Numbered from the stretch's first letter, positions 45,461-54,700 are shown. The stretch is 64,000 nucleotides of DNA from CAVYXZ01 sp965223835 (GCA_965223835.1 OZ245022.1:461643-525642); one strand, 5' to 3'. A program made the numbers and translations. Notes: generated by a model from the letters alone, not told the origin.

Positions 45461-46463
45461 GGATTACGGCCTCCACATCTTCATACAGCCAGCAGGCGGT
45501 GCTGGTCGCGGCGTTGACCTGGAACGTCGGGGGGACCTCTGTGTGACATTTATCCATGACCTGGGGGCAACGCGGCGCGAATGAGCACCCTTTGGGCCGC
45601 TGATGCGGGCCAGGCACCGTGCCGGTAATGGGGGTAAGCCGACCTTCCCGCCCGATTTGCGGCAGCGAGTTCAAGAGGCCCTGCGTATATGGGTGCTTGG
45701 GATCATCAAAGATATGATCGACATCACTGGTTTCGACGACTTTGCCCAGATACATCACGATCACCTGGTCCGCCACCTCGCCAATCACGTTGAGGTCATG
45801 CGTAATCATGATGAGTGCCATGTCCTGTTCAGCCTGAATTTGCTGAATCAAATCGAGGATTTGAGCCTCAATGGTGACATCCAGCGCGGTAGTGGGTTCA
45901 TCCGCAATCAGCAATTCCGGGTTGCAACTCAATGCCATCGCGATCATGGCCCGCTGGCGCATCCCGCCCGAATAATGATGCTGGTACTGGTCAACCCGGC
46001 GTTCGGCTTCAGGAATGCCCACCAACTGCAACATCTCAATGGCGCGGCGGCGGGCCTCATCCTTGTCAACCTTTTGATGAAGTTCAATCACCTCCATGAT
46101 CTGATGCCCGATGGTATACACCGGGTTAAGCGAGGTCATCGGCTCCTGAAAGATCATGGCAATGTCGTTGCCGCGCAGATCACGGATCGCCGAGCCATGC
46201 GGATCGAGCGTGGTCAGGTCTATCGTTTGGCCGTTGGCGCGATGATAGATCATCTGACCATCGACAATGCGGGTAATATCAGCGGGCAGCAACCGCATGA
46301 TCGAGCGCGCGGTCACGCTTTTGCCACAGCCGCTTTCGCCGACAATGCCGATTGTCTCGCCCCGATGCACCGTAAAATTGACGCCATCCACCGCCCGGAT
46401 GATGCCCTGCTCCAGATAGAAGTACGATTTAAGATTTTTGACTTCCAGTAACACATTGTCCAT
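45453..46463 (-). CDS. ABC importer ATPase, OppD type
   Basis: 336 aa. Walker A is GESGCGKSVTARS, Q-loop MIFQEPMTSLNPV, signature HYSGGMRQRAMIAMAL, Walker B LLIADEPTTALDV and H-loop MITHDLNV. The tail contains SFAPRCPQVMDKC. It is followed by an 8-base overlap with OppF. Upstream lies a gap of 147 bp with a REP-like hairpin before the OppC-type gene. Confidence 0.93.
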   Translation of the reverse strand: MDNVLLEVKNLKSYFYLEQGIIRAVDGVNFTVHRGETIGIVGESGCGKSVTARSIMRLLPADITRIVDGQMIYHRANGQTIDLTTLDPHGSAIRDLRGNDIAMIFQEPMTSLNPVYTIGHQIMEVIELHQKVDKDEARRRAIEMLQLVGIPEAERRVDQYQHHYSGGMRQRAMIAMALSCNPELLIADEPTTALDVTIEAQILDLIQQIQAEQDMALIMITHDLNVIGEVADQVIVMYLGKVVETSDVDHIFDDPKHPYTQGLLNSLPQIGREGRLTPITGTVPGPHQRPKGCSFAPRCPQVMDKCHTEVPPTFQVNAATSTACWLYEDVEAVIHE

Positions 46464-46559
46464 GAAAATTATTTGCCTTAGCGATATTGTTCAAAACCAT
46501 GCCCGTTTTAAAAACGACAACGCCCGCGTTATCCCTACCTGGTTAGGTTACATTGTAGG

Positions 46560-46577
46560 GACAGGCTTATGCCTGTC
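46560..46577. repeat. Short REP-like palindrome
   Basis: GACAGGC (46560-46566), TTAT and GCCTGTC (46571-46577) form a perfect 7-bp hairpin preceded by TGTAGG. It has the same layout as GGACATGC/GCATGTCC at 51420-51439, so both belong to one genomic repeat family. Confidence 0.55.
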
Positions 46578-46610
46578 TGTTGCGAGATCAACCGCAATTT
46601 TCTACGTTCC

Positions 46611-47813
46611 TCACCGTGCGAACGGATCGACCATATCCCGCAGACCATCCCCCAGGAAGTTATAGGCGATCACCGTCACGAGAATGAACAGACCAGGAAA
46701 CAGTGTCCAGGGATAGAGAACGATATTCTGGATTTTGAGCGCATCATTGAGCAACAAGCCCCAGCTCACCATCGGTGGACGCACCCCAATGCCGAGGAAA
46801 CTGAGGGCGCTTTCACCCAGAATAGTAATCGGAATCGCCAGCGTCGCAGTGACGATGATGTGACTCGCCATGTTAGGAATCATATGCTTGCGGACAATGC
46901 GGGCGGTGGATGCGCCTGCCGCCTCAGCCGCGTGTACAAAATCCCGTTCCTTAAGCGACAACACCAGCCCCCGCACCTCACGCGATAAACCGGTCCAGTT
47001 GATAAATGCCAGCACGATGACGATGCCCGCATAGACCCATTCCGGCGGCCATTGGGGGGGGATGGCAGCAGCCAGTGCCATCCATAAGGGTAATTGCGGA
47101 AACGAGCGCAACGTTTCGATGATGCGCTGCATGACGTTGTCGAACATGCCACCATAATAGCCCGATAGCGTGCCGATAATGGAACCCAGTGCGATGGTGA
47201 TGACGACGCCAAAAATGCCAACCGATAGCGAAACCTGCCCGCCGAAGATAATCCGCGAGAAGAGATCGCGACCCCGTTGGTCAGACCCCATAATGTGTAA
47301 GCGTTCTTCGCCGCCCCGCGGCCCAAATAGGTGCCGATCACCTTCGAAAATACCGAGATAGGTATAGGCCTCGCCTTTGACGAAGAAATCAATCGGAATG
47401 CGTGCGGTGCGATCTTCCACATATTCCAATTGGAAGGTTTCCATATTGCGTTCGCCCCGCAGCGGGTAGAAGAAGGGTTGCAGGAAGAATTGCCCGGTTT
47501 CCGGGTCATAAAAACGCGGGACCACCGGTGGCGAAAAGGTCAAACTCGAATCGGCATCGCGGGCGCTGTATGGCGCAAAAAACCCCGCGAAGATCGTCGC
47601 CAGATAGATGAAAACTAAAGCAACCCCCGAAATGACGGCCATGCGATTGCGCAGGAATTTGCGCAGCATCAGCTCACGCACCGAGAGCAGTTGATAGTCA
47701 TCCTCGGTGATGGTCTGGGCGTCGGGTTGACCGCCCCGCCCGAATAATCGTTGCAGGCCGAAACGGGACTGGTTATTTGTTAGGGGTTGTTGCGTAGTCG
47801 GTTCACTAGCCAT
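46611..47813 (-). CDS. ABC importer permease, OppC type
   Basis: 400 aa. The OppC_N segment reads SVRELMLRKFLRNRMAVISG; after a long insert the EAA loop is KERDFVHAAEAAGASTARIV. The tail AYNFLGDGLRDMVDPFAR matches its paralogue at 7499. The start at 47813 (MASEPTTQQP) is taken because the in-frame GTG at 47831 lies within the end of OppB. It overlaps the OppB stop by 8 bases. Confidence 0.9.
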   Translation of the reverse strand: MASEPTTQQPLTNNQSRFGLQRLFGRGGQPDAQTITEDDYQLLSVRELMLRKFLRNRMAVISGVALVFIYLATIFAGFFAPYSARDADSSLTFSPPVVPRFYDPETGQFFLQPFFYPLRGERNMETFQLEYVEDRTARIPIDFFVKGEAYTYLGIFEGDRHLFGPRGGEERLHIMGSDQRGRDLFSRIIFGGQVSLSVGIFGVVITIALGSIIGTLSGYYGGMFDNVMQRIIETLRSFPQLPLWMALAAAIPPQWPPEWVYAGIVIVLAFINWTGLSREVRGLVLSLKERDFVHAAEAAGASTARIVRKHMIPNMASHIIVTATLAIPITILGESALSFLGIGVRPPMVSWGLLLNDALKIQNIVLYPWTLFPGLFILVTVIAYNFLGDGLRDMVDPFAR

Positions 47814-48798
47814 ATTGAATTCTCGGATCACTCCACGCTAACAGAATATCAGCGAGTAGATTGCCAACCAGCAGGGTGAGCGCCAGCATCATCAACACGG
47901 TACCGGCCAAAAACATATCCTGCCGTTGCAATGCTGAAATAAACGGCGGGCCAACAGTGGGGAGGTCCAGGACAATGGAGATGATGACCGTTCCGCCGAT
48001 CAAGGCTGGCAGTTGCAACCCCAATCGACTGATAAGCGGGTTGATCGCGATGCGGACAGCGTGCTTATAGATGACGGCCCGTTCGCGCAAGCCTTTAGCC
48101 CGGGCGGCCTCAATGTACTGCTGATCCATGATGTCCAGCAGGTTGGCCCGCATAATACGAAAGGTGCCCGCCAGCCCGCTGATGCCGAGGATCGCCAGCG
48201 GTACGGGCAGATGGGCCATAAAATCGAGGACCCGGGGCCACGTCCAGGGCGCATCTTTGAACTCGCTGGAGAATAACCCACCGGCATAATCTGTCTTGAA
48301 CACAAAGACGGCCAGGAACAGGTAGATGACCGCCAGCAAAAAGTCCGGCACGGAAATGCCGACAAATGAGAGCGTCGACAGGAAATAATCCGAACGGGTA
48401 TTTTTGCGGGTTGCGGCATAAATACCAAACGGTATTGCCAGACTCCAGGACAAAAACAGCGACATGAAGCCTAGAAATAAGGTCAGTCCCATGCGCGGTC
48501 CGATGATGTCCGCCACTGGCGCATTACTGTATTCGATAGAAAAGCCAAAATCGCCGCTGGGAAAGCCATCTATCCACTTGACATACTGCACCAGCAGTGG
48601 TTCATCAAACCCATATACCCGCCGCATGTTTTCAATCGTTTCCGGTGGCAGGGGTTGGCCGGATGTCGCTTCCTGCTGCCGTACCCAGTTGGAAACCACA
48701 TCGCCGGGGGGCAACTGAATGACTAAAAAACTTATCAATGTAATCAAAAAAAAGGTTATCGCTGCTGAAATAAGACGCCGCGTAATATAACTCACCAT
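47806..48798 (-). CDS. ABC importer permease, OppB type
   Basis: 330 aa. First helix MVSYITRRLISAAITFFLIT, then FLVIQLPPGDVVSNWVRQQE, an EAA loop QYIEAARAKGLRERAVIYKH and the tail LLAWSDPRIQYG. AGGAG lies 10 bases ahead of ATG 48798; a TTG at 48804 is nearer to it. It is the partner of OppC, and both closely parallel the permeases at 7.5-9.6 kb. Confidence 0.92.
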   Translation of the reverse strand: MVSYITRRLISAAITFFLITLISFLVIQLPPGDVVSNWVRQQEATSGQPLPPETIENMRRVYGFDEPLLVQYVKWIDGFPSGDFGFSIEYSNAPVADIIGPRMGLTLFLGFMSLFLSWSLAIPFGIYAATRKNTRSDYFLSTLSFVGISVPDFLLAVIYLFLAVFVFKTDYAGGLFSSEFKDAPWTWPRVLDFMAHLPVPLAILGISGLAGTFRIMRANLLDIMDQQYIEAARAKGLRERAVIYKHAVRIAINPLISRLGLQLPALIGGTVIISIVLDLPTVGPPFISALQRQDMFLAGTVLMMLALTLLVGNLLADILLAWSDPRIQYG

Positions 48799-48829
48799 AA
48801 GCAATTGGCTCCTGAATCACGGAGGGAAC

Positions 48830-48859
48830 AGTAGGCCAGAGCACAGGCCCCAGCCTACT
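48830..48859 (-). repeat. Hairpin between binding-protein and OppB genes
   Basis: AGTAGGC (48830-48836) and GCCTACT (48853-48859) form a 7-bp stem with a 16-base loop in the 90-bp gap behind the binding-protein gene. This is the same arrangement as at 11639 and 26169. Confidence 0.5.
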
Positions 48860-48889
48860 AAATGGATCAATTACCCGTTACATGAGCAC

Positions 48890-50725
48890 TCAGGGGCCTT
48901 CGCCCGGCGCATATTTTTCAAACAGGGTGGCGTGTTGCCATGACGAAATCTGGACCTGGCCGTTACGCGAGATCACGTCCGGGGCATTGCCCAAACGACC
49001 GCTTTTGATAAATGGCCGCCGCCAGAAACCGGTCGAAATGTACCAGACATTATCAGCGTGCAGCCGCGAAATTTCGCGCACAATCTCGCCGCGTTCAGCG
49101 GGTACGACTTGTAATGCCTGCTGGTAGAGTTCGTTCATTTCCAGGAAGGCGTCATCGACCGGGTCGGCTTCCCAGTTGGGATGCCAGGTCGGTGTATTGG
49201 GACCAATTGCAGCGATGCCATGTGCTTCGGCGCTGAAGGGGTCACTGCCGCCATCGCGATCCCAGGTATGAATTTCGAAGGTCCCTGCCGTGTAGTTTTC
49301 GCGCACCAGCGACTGGTCATCGGCATCCATAATCGTATTGAGGCCAATAGCCGCCATATATTCGGTCATCAGTTCGACGATCGGCGTGTACAGATCGTGA
49401 ACGCCAACTTCAATGATGAATTGCAGCGGTTCGCCGTCGGGGCTATCGCGGAAGCCATCGCCGTCTGCATCAACGTAACCGCTCTCATCGAGCAGTGCCA
49501 TCGCCGCTTCAGGGTCATAATTGGCCCACAGTTGCGCCGCATCTTCCTCATAGAACCCGGATTCAGGTGCGAACACGGATCCTGCTGGATTGAACAACCC
49601 GGCGTAGAACAGGTCGCCGATTTCCTGCCGATTGATCGCCATCGAGAAGGCACGACGGAAGTTGATGTCGCGGAATGCGGCTTTCTTGACTTCATCTTCA
49701 TGATCGAGATTGAAGTAGAAGGCCACACCGTCGAAATCGGCAAACGTCAGGCTGACATCGCGCCCATCCTGAATGGCTTCAGAGAAAAGCTGAATGTGCT
49801 GTACACCGACCCACATGGCATCCATATCAAACTGGCCGGTGATGTTGCCCAGCGCCACCGCCTGCCGGTCTTCAACCAGTTCCACCGTCACCCGGTCAAA
49901 GTAGGGCAACTGTTGGCCTTCGGGGTCAACCTTGAAGTAATATGGGTTGCGCACGAGGCGGTAGAATTCACCCGGCGTATATTCCTCAAGCATCCACGCT
50001 TGCAACGTTGCGGTGCCGCGTCCGTTTTCCAACAGGTGCTGAGTATTGTAGTCTTCGTAGGTCGCACCGTCGGTGTAGTCAGGATGGAACTGGGTCAGAT
50101 AATGCTTGGGCCAGGCGATTTCGGTGAGACTTGCCTGCCCTTCGGCAAATGCCGGGAATGGATTGGAATAGGTATATTTGATCGTATGATCGTCGATGAT
50201 TTCCAATGTCGGTGGTTCGCCACCCTGGAACAGGGAGCCAGCTCCGACATCGGTGACGTTGTCGTTCAGAACGTTGTCAAACCAGAAGAACTCAATATCC
50301 TCAGACGTAAACGGTTCACCATCTGACCACTTCACGCCCTGGCGCAAATTCACGGTCCATTCGGTGAATTCGTCATTGGACTCCCAGCTTTCAGCCAGGT
50401 TCGCCGTAATGGGGCCATCGCCGGTTACCGGCAGATGCCACATCATGAGCGGTTCACGCGTCATGTTGTGCTTAAGGTAGCCCGCCAGATTGGCTGAGCC
50501 GCGCCGCAGCGTGCCACCATAAGTGCCGATTTCCTCAAAGGGTACAAGTACAACCGGGTTCTCCGGCAGCCGTTCTTCAACCGGTGGCAGGTCGCCGGCA
50601 GCAACCATATCCGCCAGCATTGGCGCTTCGCTGTACATCATGTCCTGCGCCGTCAGCGTCAGGCTGAAGACCAGCAGCATCAGGCTAACAAGGAAGGCGA
50701 TCATCACGCCTCGTTTCGATAACAT
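48890..50725 (-). CDS. ABC importer substrate-binding protein, family 5
   Basis: 611 aa. The signal peptide is MLSKRGVMIAFLVSLMLLVF with cleavage near SLTLTAQD, so it uses Sec rather than Tat, unlike its paralogue. FEEIGTYGGTLRR, TVNLRQGVKWSDGEPFTSED and FRRAFSMAINRQEIGD are the family blocks. The start at 50725 follows GGAG and skips a TTG at 50740. It is the first gene of the third importer operon and should bring the same class of ligand as the 11689 protein. Confidence 0.92.
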   Translation of the reverse strand: MLSKRGVMIAFLVSLMLLVFSLTLTAQDMMYSEAPMLADMVAAGDLPPVEERLPENPVVLVPFEEIGTYGGTLRRGSANLAGYLKHNMTREPLMMWHLPVTGDGPITANLAESWESNDEFTEWTVNLRQGVKWSDGEPFTSEDIEFFWFDNVLNDNVTDVGAGSLFQGGEPPTLEIIDDHTIKYTYSNPFPAFAEGQASLTEIAWPKHYLTQFHPDYTDGATYEDYNTQHLLENGRGTATLQAWMLEEYTPGEFYRLVRNPYYFKVDPEGQQLPYFDRVTVELVEDRQAVALGNITGQFDMDAMWVGVQHIQLFSEAIQDGRDVSLTFADFDGVAFYFNLDHEDEVKKAAFRDINFRRAFSMAINRQEIGDLFYAGLFNPAGSVFAPESGFYEEDAAQLWANYDPEAAMALLDESGYVDADGDGFRDSPDGEPLQFIIEVGVHDLYTPIVELMTEYMAAIGLNTIMDADDQSLVRENYTAGTFEIHTWDRDGGSDPFSAEAHGIAAIGPNTPTWHPNWEADPVDDAFLEMNELYQQALQVVPAERGEIVREISRLHADNVWYISTGFWRRPFIKSGRLGNAPDVISRNGQVQISSWQHATLFEKYAPGEGP

Positions 50726-50863
50726 ATTTCTTCTCCTCAAAATTTATTGATCGTTTATAGTTGGCGCATCAGTAAAATTAACGACGATAGCGCCTCCTTT
50801 CCAACCGTGAAGATAAACATAACGTACTTGTATATACAAGTCAAGTCATCTATGTCATACGCG

Positions 50864-51328
50864 CTAATCTGACCGTGAATATTTGCCATCAATTTCGATC
50901 ATGCGCTGGACTTTTGGCCCGGACCGGCTGTTTTCGTCGAAGTCCGATTGTAACCAGATGTCCACAATCGATTTGCCCAATTCGGGGCCAATCACCCGTG
51001 CACCCATCGTCAGGATCTGGGCGTTATTGCTCTTCCGCGCCCGCTCGGCTGAATAAGTGTCGTGACATTGCGCCGCCCGAATTCCCGGAATTTTGTTGGC
51101 GGTGATCGCCATGCCGATGCCGGTGCCGCACACCAGAATGCCACGCTCGAAGCCGTCGTTGGCGACTGCATTGGCAACCCGCTCCGCCACGTCCGGGTAA
51201 TATTCTTCGCGGTCGCTGGTCGGTGCGCTGTAGTCCCGCACCTCGATGTCAGGATTCTCGCGTAAGAGTTCCTCCACGATCTTCAGCAGCGGCTCACCCG
51301 CCTCGTCACACCCTATCGCAATTTTCAT
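50864..51328 (-). CDS. rpiB: Ribose-5-phosphate isomerase B / LacAB-type sugar-phosphate isomerase
   Basis: 154 aa. MKIAIGCDEAGEPLLKIVEE is the family start, and AAGGAG precedes it; longer in-frame starts are not needed. The ILVCGTGIGMAITANKIPGI loop carries the catalytic Cys, CHDTYSAERARKSNNAQILT the next conserved block, and GARVIGPELG the third. It interconverts aldose and ketose phosphates. The usual HD near the start is CDEAG here, so the enzyme may act on another 4- to 6-carbon sugar phosphate. It is 132 bp behind the E2 gene. Confidence 0.85.
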   Translation of the reverse strand: MKIAIGCDEAGEPLLKIVEELLRENPDIEVRDYSAPTSDREEYYPDVAERVANAVANDGFERGILVCGTGIGMAITANKIPGIRAAQCHDTYSAERARKSNNAQILTMGARVIGPELGKSIVDIWLQSDFDENSRSGPKVQRMIEIDGKYSRSD

Positions 51329-51419
51329 ACCGGCTCCTTGCATCAAAACAGTATCCATATCAATGCGTTTCATGGCCTGGAATGCCAGAAGCACATCTCT
51401 GCATAAACGCGCTGTGTAA

Positions 51420-51439
51420 GGACATGCTTTTGCATGTCC
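51420..51439. repeat. Short REP-like palindrome
   Basis: GGACATGC (51420-51427), TTTT and GCATGTCC (51432-51439) form a perfect 8-bp hairpin preceded by TGTAA. It lies between the E2 and rpiB genes and belongs with the palindrome at 46560. Confidence 0.55.
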
Positions 51440-51460
51440 GACTCGTCACATAATATTTTC

Positions 51461-52708
51461 TCACCACAACAACCGCAACGGCTGTTCCAATGCCTGCCGC
51501 AAATCGTCCAGAAACCGCGCCGCATCCGCGCCATCAATCACGCGATGATCGACCGATAGTACGAGATTCATCATTGGGCGGACTACGGGTTGATCGTTTT
51601 TGTCGGGTACGAATTGCCGCGTGATGCCGCCGACCGCCAAGATCGCCACTTGCGGCGGGTTGATGATCGCCGTAAAGCGACTGACACCAAACATGCCCAG
51701 ATTGCTGATCGTAAATGTGCCACCAACAACCTCATCGCGTTTAAGTTCTCCCGTCCGCGCCCGTTCGATCAAGTCACTGCTGCGCGTTTGAATATCGCCC
51801 AGTCCCAACGTCGCGGCATCGTGTAAAACGGGTACAATCAGCCCCTCGTCCAACGCCACTGCGATGCCCAGGTTTACCGTTGGCTGTATTGTGAATACAT
51901 CGTCGGTCAACGTCGCGTTCAAGCGTGGATGGCGTTGCAGTGCCCACGCACAGGCTTTGATCAACACTGTTGTGACGGACACCGGCTTGCCCGCGGCTTT
52001 CGCATCCTGTCGCATGACTTCGACTTGACTCATATCCACCGGCATTTCAACGAAGATGTGCGGTGCGGTCTGGTAACTCTGTTGCAGGCGTTGGGCAATC
52101 CGTTGGCGCATCCCGGTCAGTTGCACCGTTTGTGCCCCATTCGTCGCGGGTGCAACCGGTACATCTGTCGCTTGAATTCGTCCGCGTGGCCCAGAGCCAC
52201 TGAGCGTTGCCAGATCGAGATCGTTCAGCCGGGCTAAGCGTCGTGCCGCTGGTGTCGCCCGAACTTTTGCGGTGGATATGGTCGTTTGCGCTTCGACATC
52301 CCGCCGGGTGATGCGACCACCGGGACCACTGCCGACGATAGTTGTCAGATCAACGTTCTGCTCAGCAGCCAGCCGTTGGGCTATCGGTGAAACGCGCGGT
52401 GTGGGTTGCGCTGGTTCAGCTTGTTTTTGCGCTAGGGGTTGTTCTGGCGGAATATCAGCCGCCGACTCCCCTTCGAGCAGGACATACGCGATAATCGACG
52501 CGGCGGGCGCGACCGTCCCCACCGGGTAGCGTACTGCCGCCAATGCGCCGTCTGCCGGGGCTTCCACCTCCATGTTAACCTTATCCGTTTCGACCTCACA
52601 CAGCACATCGCCCGCCAGCACCGAATCACCTTCAGCCACTGCCCAGTTGAGGATTTGTGATTCCGCGTGCTGCGGGTCGAATTTCGGCAGATAGACTGGA
52701 GTCGGCAT
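51461..52708 (-). CDS. 2-oxoacid dehydrogenase E2 acyltransferase with two subunit-binding domains
   Basis: 415 aa. Residues 1-80 form the lipoyl domain with the modified Lys43 in EVETDKVNMEVEAP. Two E3/E1-binding domains follow, about 104-139 (RVSPIAQRLAAEQNVDLTTI ... GGRITRRDVEA) and 149-184 (RATPAARRLARLNDLDLATL ... RGRIQATDV); most E2 proteins have one. The catalytic domain from about 195 ends with LSVDHRVIDGADAARFLDDL, which holds the active His and Asp. It makes acyl-CoA from the 2-oxoacid decarboxylated by the E1 encoded next to it. The E3 is not encoded nearby. Confidence 0.92.
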   Translation of the reverse strand: MPTPVYLPKFDPQHAESQILNWAVAEGDSVLAGDVLCEVETDKVNMEVEAPADGALAAVRYPVGTVAPAASIIAYVLLEGESAADIPPEQPLAQKQAEPAQPTPRVSPIAQRLAAEQNVDLTTIVGSGPGGRITRRDVEAQTTISTAKVRATPAARRLARLNDLDLATLSGSGPRGRIQATDVPVAPATNGAQTVQLTGMRQRIAQRLQQSYQTAPHIFVEMPVDMSQVEVMRQDAKAAGKPVSVTTVLIKACAWALQRHPRLNATLTDDVFTIQPTVNLGIAVALDEGLIVPVLHDAATLGLGDIQTRSSDLIERARTGELKRDEVVGGTFTISNLGMFGVSRFTAIINPPQVAILAVGGITRQFVPDKNDQPVVRPMMNLVLSVDHRVIDGADAARFLDDLRQALEQPLRLLW

Positions 52709-52710
52709 GG

Positions 52711-53697
52711 CTAATACGCACCCTGCACGAGCATGCGGGCTTCGCGCACAATATCATCAACCTGCGGAACGGCCTGTGCTTCCAGCACGCGGCTCTGCGG
52801 CATCGGAATATCGCGCCCGGCCAGCCGACGAACCGGCGCATCGAGGTAATCGAAGGCGTCGCTGGCGGCAATCCGCGCCACGATCTCACCGCCAAAACCA
52901 CCCATCTCCACCGCCTCATGGACGACGAGGGCTTTGCCGGTCTTTATCACCGAGTCGATGATGGGTTGGTCATCCAGTGGCCGCAATGTGCGTGGGTCAA
53001 TGATCTCAATGTCAATGCCTTCATCCGCCAGCGTATCCGCCGCTTCCAATGCTTGCTGGACCATGTATGAGGTCGCGATCAGCGTCAGGTGCTGCCCCTC
53101 GCGCATAACAGCGGTTGCTGCCAACGGCACCCGATACGCATTTTCGGGCACAGCGGCCCGCGTGTTGTAGAGTAATTTGTGCTCGAAAAACATCACAGGA
53201 TTATCATCATCAATTGCTGCCAGCAGCATGCCCTTCGCGTCATAAGCATTGCTGGGCATAACGACTTTGAGGCCGGGTACATGGACAAACCAGTTTTCAA
53301 AATTGCCACTGTGCTGGGCAGCGGCCCCTGTACCTGACCCCCCTGGCAGGCGCATCACCATTGGCACCTTGACCTGACCGGCGAACATGTAACGCATCTT
53401 CGCTGCCTGTAATACGAGTTGCTCCATACTGAGGGTAATGAAGTCACTAAACTGCATATCGCCCACCGGTCGTAAGCCAGTCATCGCCGCGCCGATACAG
53501 GCTCCGGCAATCCCCGCTTCGGAGATCGGTGTGTCGATAATGCGCTTGGGGCCGAACTTTGCCTGCAGATCGCGGGTGATGCCAAATGCGCCGCCATAAA
53601 CGCCGATGTCCTCGCCGATAACGATCACGGTTGGATCAGCTTCCATCGCTTGCAACAGGGCTTCGTTCAGCGCTTCGCGGTAGGTTAGCTCACGCAT
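52711..53697 (-). CDS. 2-oxoacid dehydrogenase E1 beta subunit
   Basis: About 328 aa. MRELTYREALNEALLQAMEA is the usual start, with VIVIGEDIGVYGGAFGITRD, RIIDTPISEAGIAGACIGAA and the EHKLLYNTRA and VVHEAVEMGGFGGEI segments of AcoB/PdhB. It begins 8 bp before the E1 alpha stop (53690); an ATG at 53703 is equally possible. E1 alpha and beta form a tetramer that binds TPP and decarboxylates pyruvate, acetoin or a related substrate. Confidence 0.92.
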   Translation of the reverse strand: MRELTYREALNEALLQAMEADPTVIVIGEDIGVYGGAFGITRDLQAKFGPKRIIDTPISEAGIAGACIGAAMTGLRPVGDMQFSDFITLSMEQLVLQAAKMRYMFAGQVKVPMVMRLPGGSGTGAAAQHSGNFENWFVHVPGLKVVMPSNAYDAKGMLLAAIDDDNPVMFFEHKLLYNTRAAVPENAYRVPLAATAVMREGQHLTLIATSYMVQQALEAADTLADEGIDIEIIDPRTLRPLDDQPIIDSVIKTGKALVVHEAVEMGGFGGEIVARIAASDAFDYLDAPVRRLAGRDIPMPQSRVLEAQAVPQVDDIVREARMLVQGAY

Positions 53698-54700
53698 AGA
53701 CATTCGTCGCCAACTGATCGGGGTCCGGGCTATTGTCGACAAACACAATCGCTGCATCAACGCGGGCTATGGCCTCATCGCGCAATGTCTGTGTTTCGGC
53801 TGCCGTGATGACTCCGGCTGTTTCCAGCACGGCACTGAAGCGTGGGATTGGGTCGCGGTCCGGTTGTTGCCACTGGCGGACTTCATCGCGGGTGCGATAA
53901 GCTTGACGATCACTGCGCGAGTGCCCCTTGATGCGATACGTCACTGAGTCGACCAATGTGGGTCCTTTACCATCGCGGGCGCGATCAACAGCTGCTCGAA
54001 CCGTGAGATACACCTCGAAAAAGTCATTGCCATCAATGGTATAACCGGGGATACCGTAAGCGGCGGCCCGGTCACTGATGTGGGGGATTTTCAGGGCATA
54101 ATCGGTGGGCGTGGACATGGCATACTGATTATTCTCGCACACATAAATCACCGGCAGGTCCCAGATTGCGGCCATGTTGAGCGCTTCGTGGAATGCGCCC
54201 TCGTTGACCGCCCCATCGCCAAAGAACACCAGACAAACCTGCTCAGTTTCGCGCACCTGAATGCTCAGGCCAACGCCAACTGACAGCGGCAGACCACCGC
54301 CGACGATGCCGTTGCCCCCCAGAAAGCCACTTTCAATATCGGCCATGTGCATCGTGCCGCCATACCCTTTGCTCAGGCCGGTTGCTTTGCCGAGAATGTC
54401 CGCCAACACCCGATTGGGATCATCCGTCCAGGCCAGTGCGTGCCCGTGCCCGCGATGATGGCTGAAGAAATAATCGCCTGATCGCAGCGCGCACAGCGCA
54501 CCGACATTGGTCGCTTCCTGTCCAATGGATAAGTGCAGTGTGCCATACGTTTTGCCCTCAATAAAGAGTTGGTCAACCCGTTCTTCAAAGGCGCGGATCA
54601 GGTGCATGGACCGCAGCTTCTGCTGCATCAAATCGGGGCCAAGTGCTTCGATGACGGCATGATATTGTTTGATTTTTTCCGGCGGCAAGGTTGTAGTCAT
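53690..54700 (-). CDS. 2-oxoacid dehydrogenase E1 alpha subunit (TPP)
   Basis: 336 aa. The TPP motif is VFFGDGAVNEGAFHEALNMA through VCENNQYAMSTP. GTLHLSIGQEATNVGALCAL and the phosphorylation-loop-like YRIKGHSRSDRQAYRT are typical of PDH/acetoin E1 alpha. The start at 54700 (MTTTLPPEKI) is preferred; AGGGAG lies 14 bases upstream. It is first in the E1-E2-rpiB operon. Acetoin or pyruvate cannot be told apart from this. Confidence 0.92.
   Translation of the reverse strand: MTTTLPPEKIKQYHAVIEALGPDLMQQKLRSMHLIRAFEERVDQLFIEGKTYGTLHLSIGQEATNVGALCALRSGDYFFSHHRGHGHALAWTDDPNRVLADILGKATGLSKGYGGTMHMADIESGFLGGNGIVGGGLPLSVGVGLSIQVRETEQVCLVFFGDGAVNEGAFHEALNMAAIWDLPVIYVCENNQYAMSTPTDYALKIPHISDRAAAYGIPGYTIDGNDFFEVYLTVRAAVDRARDGKGPTLVDSVTYRIKGHSRSDRQAYRTRDEVRQWQQPDRDPIPRFSAVLETAGVITAAETQTLRDEAIARVDAAIVFVDNSPDPDQLATNVYA

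Noticed and set aside
45603..46451. Plus-strand frame of 282 codons opposite the OppD gene
   Set aside because: It is a complementary-strand shadow of a strong ABC ATPase gene with no motif of its own.
49181..50326. Long plus-strand frame of 381 codons opposite the binding-protein gene
   Set aside because: It is the shadow of 48890-50725; no domain, low-complexity style composition, no ribosome site.
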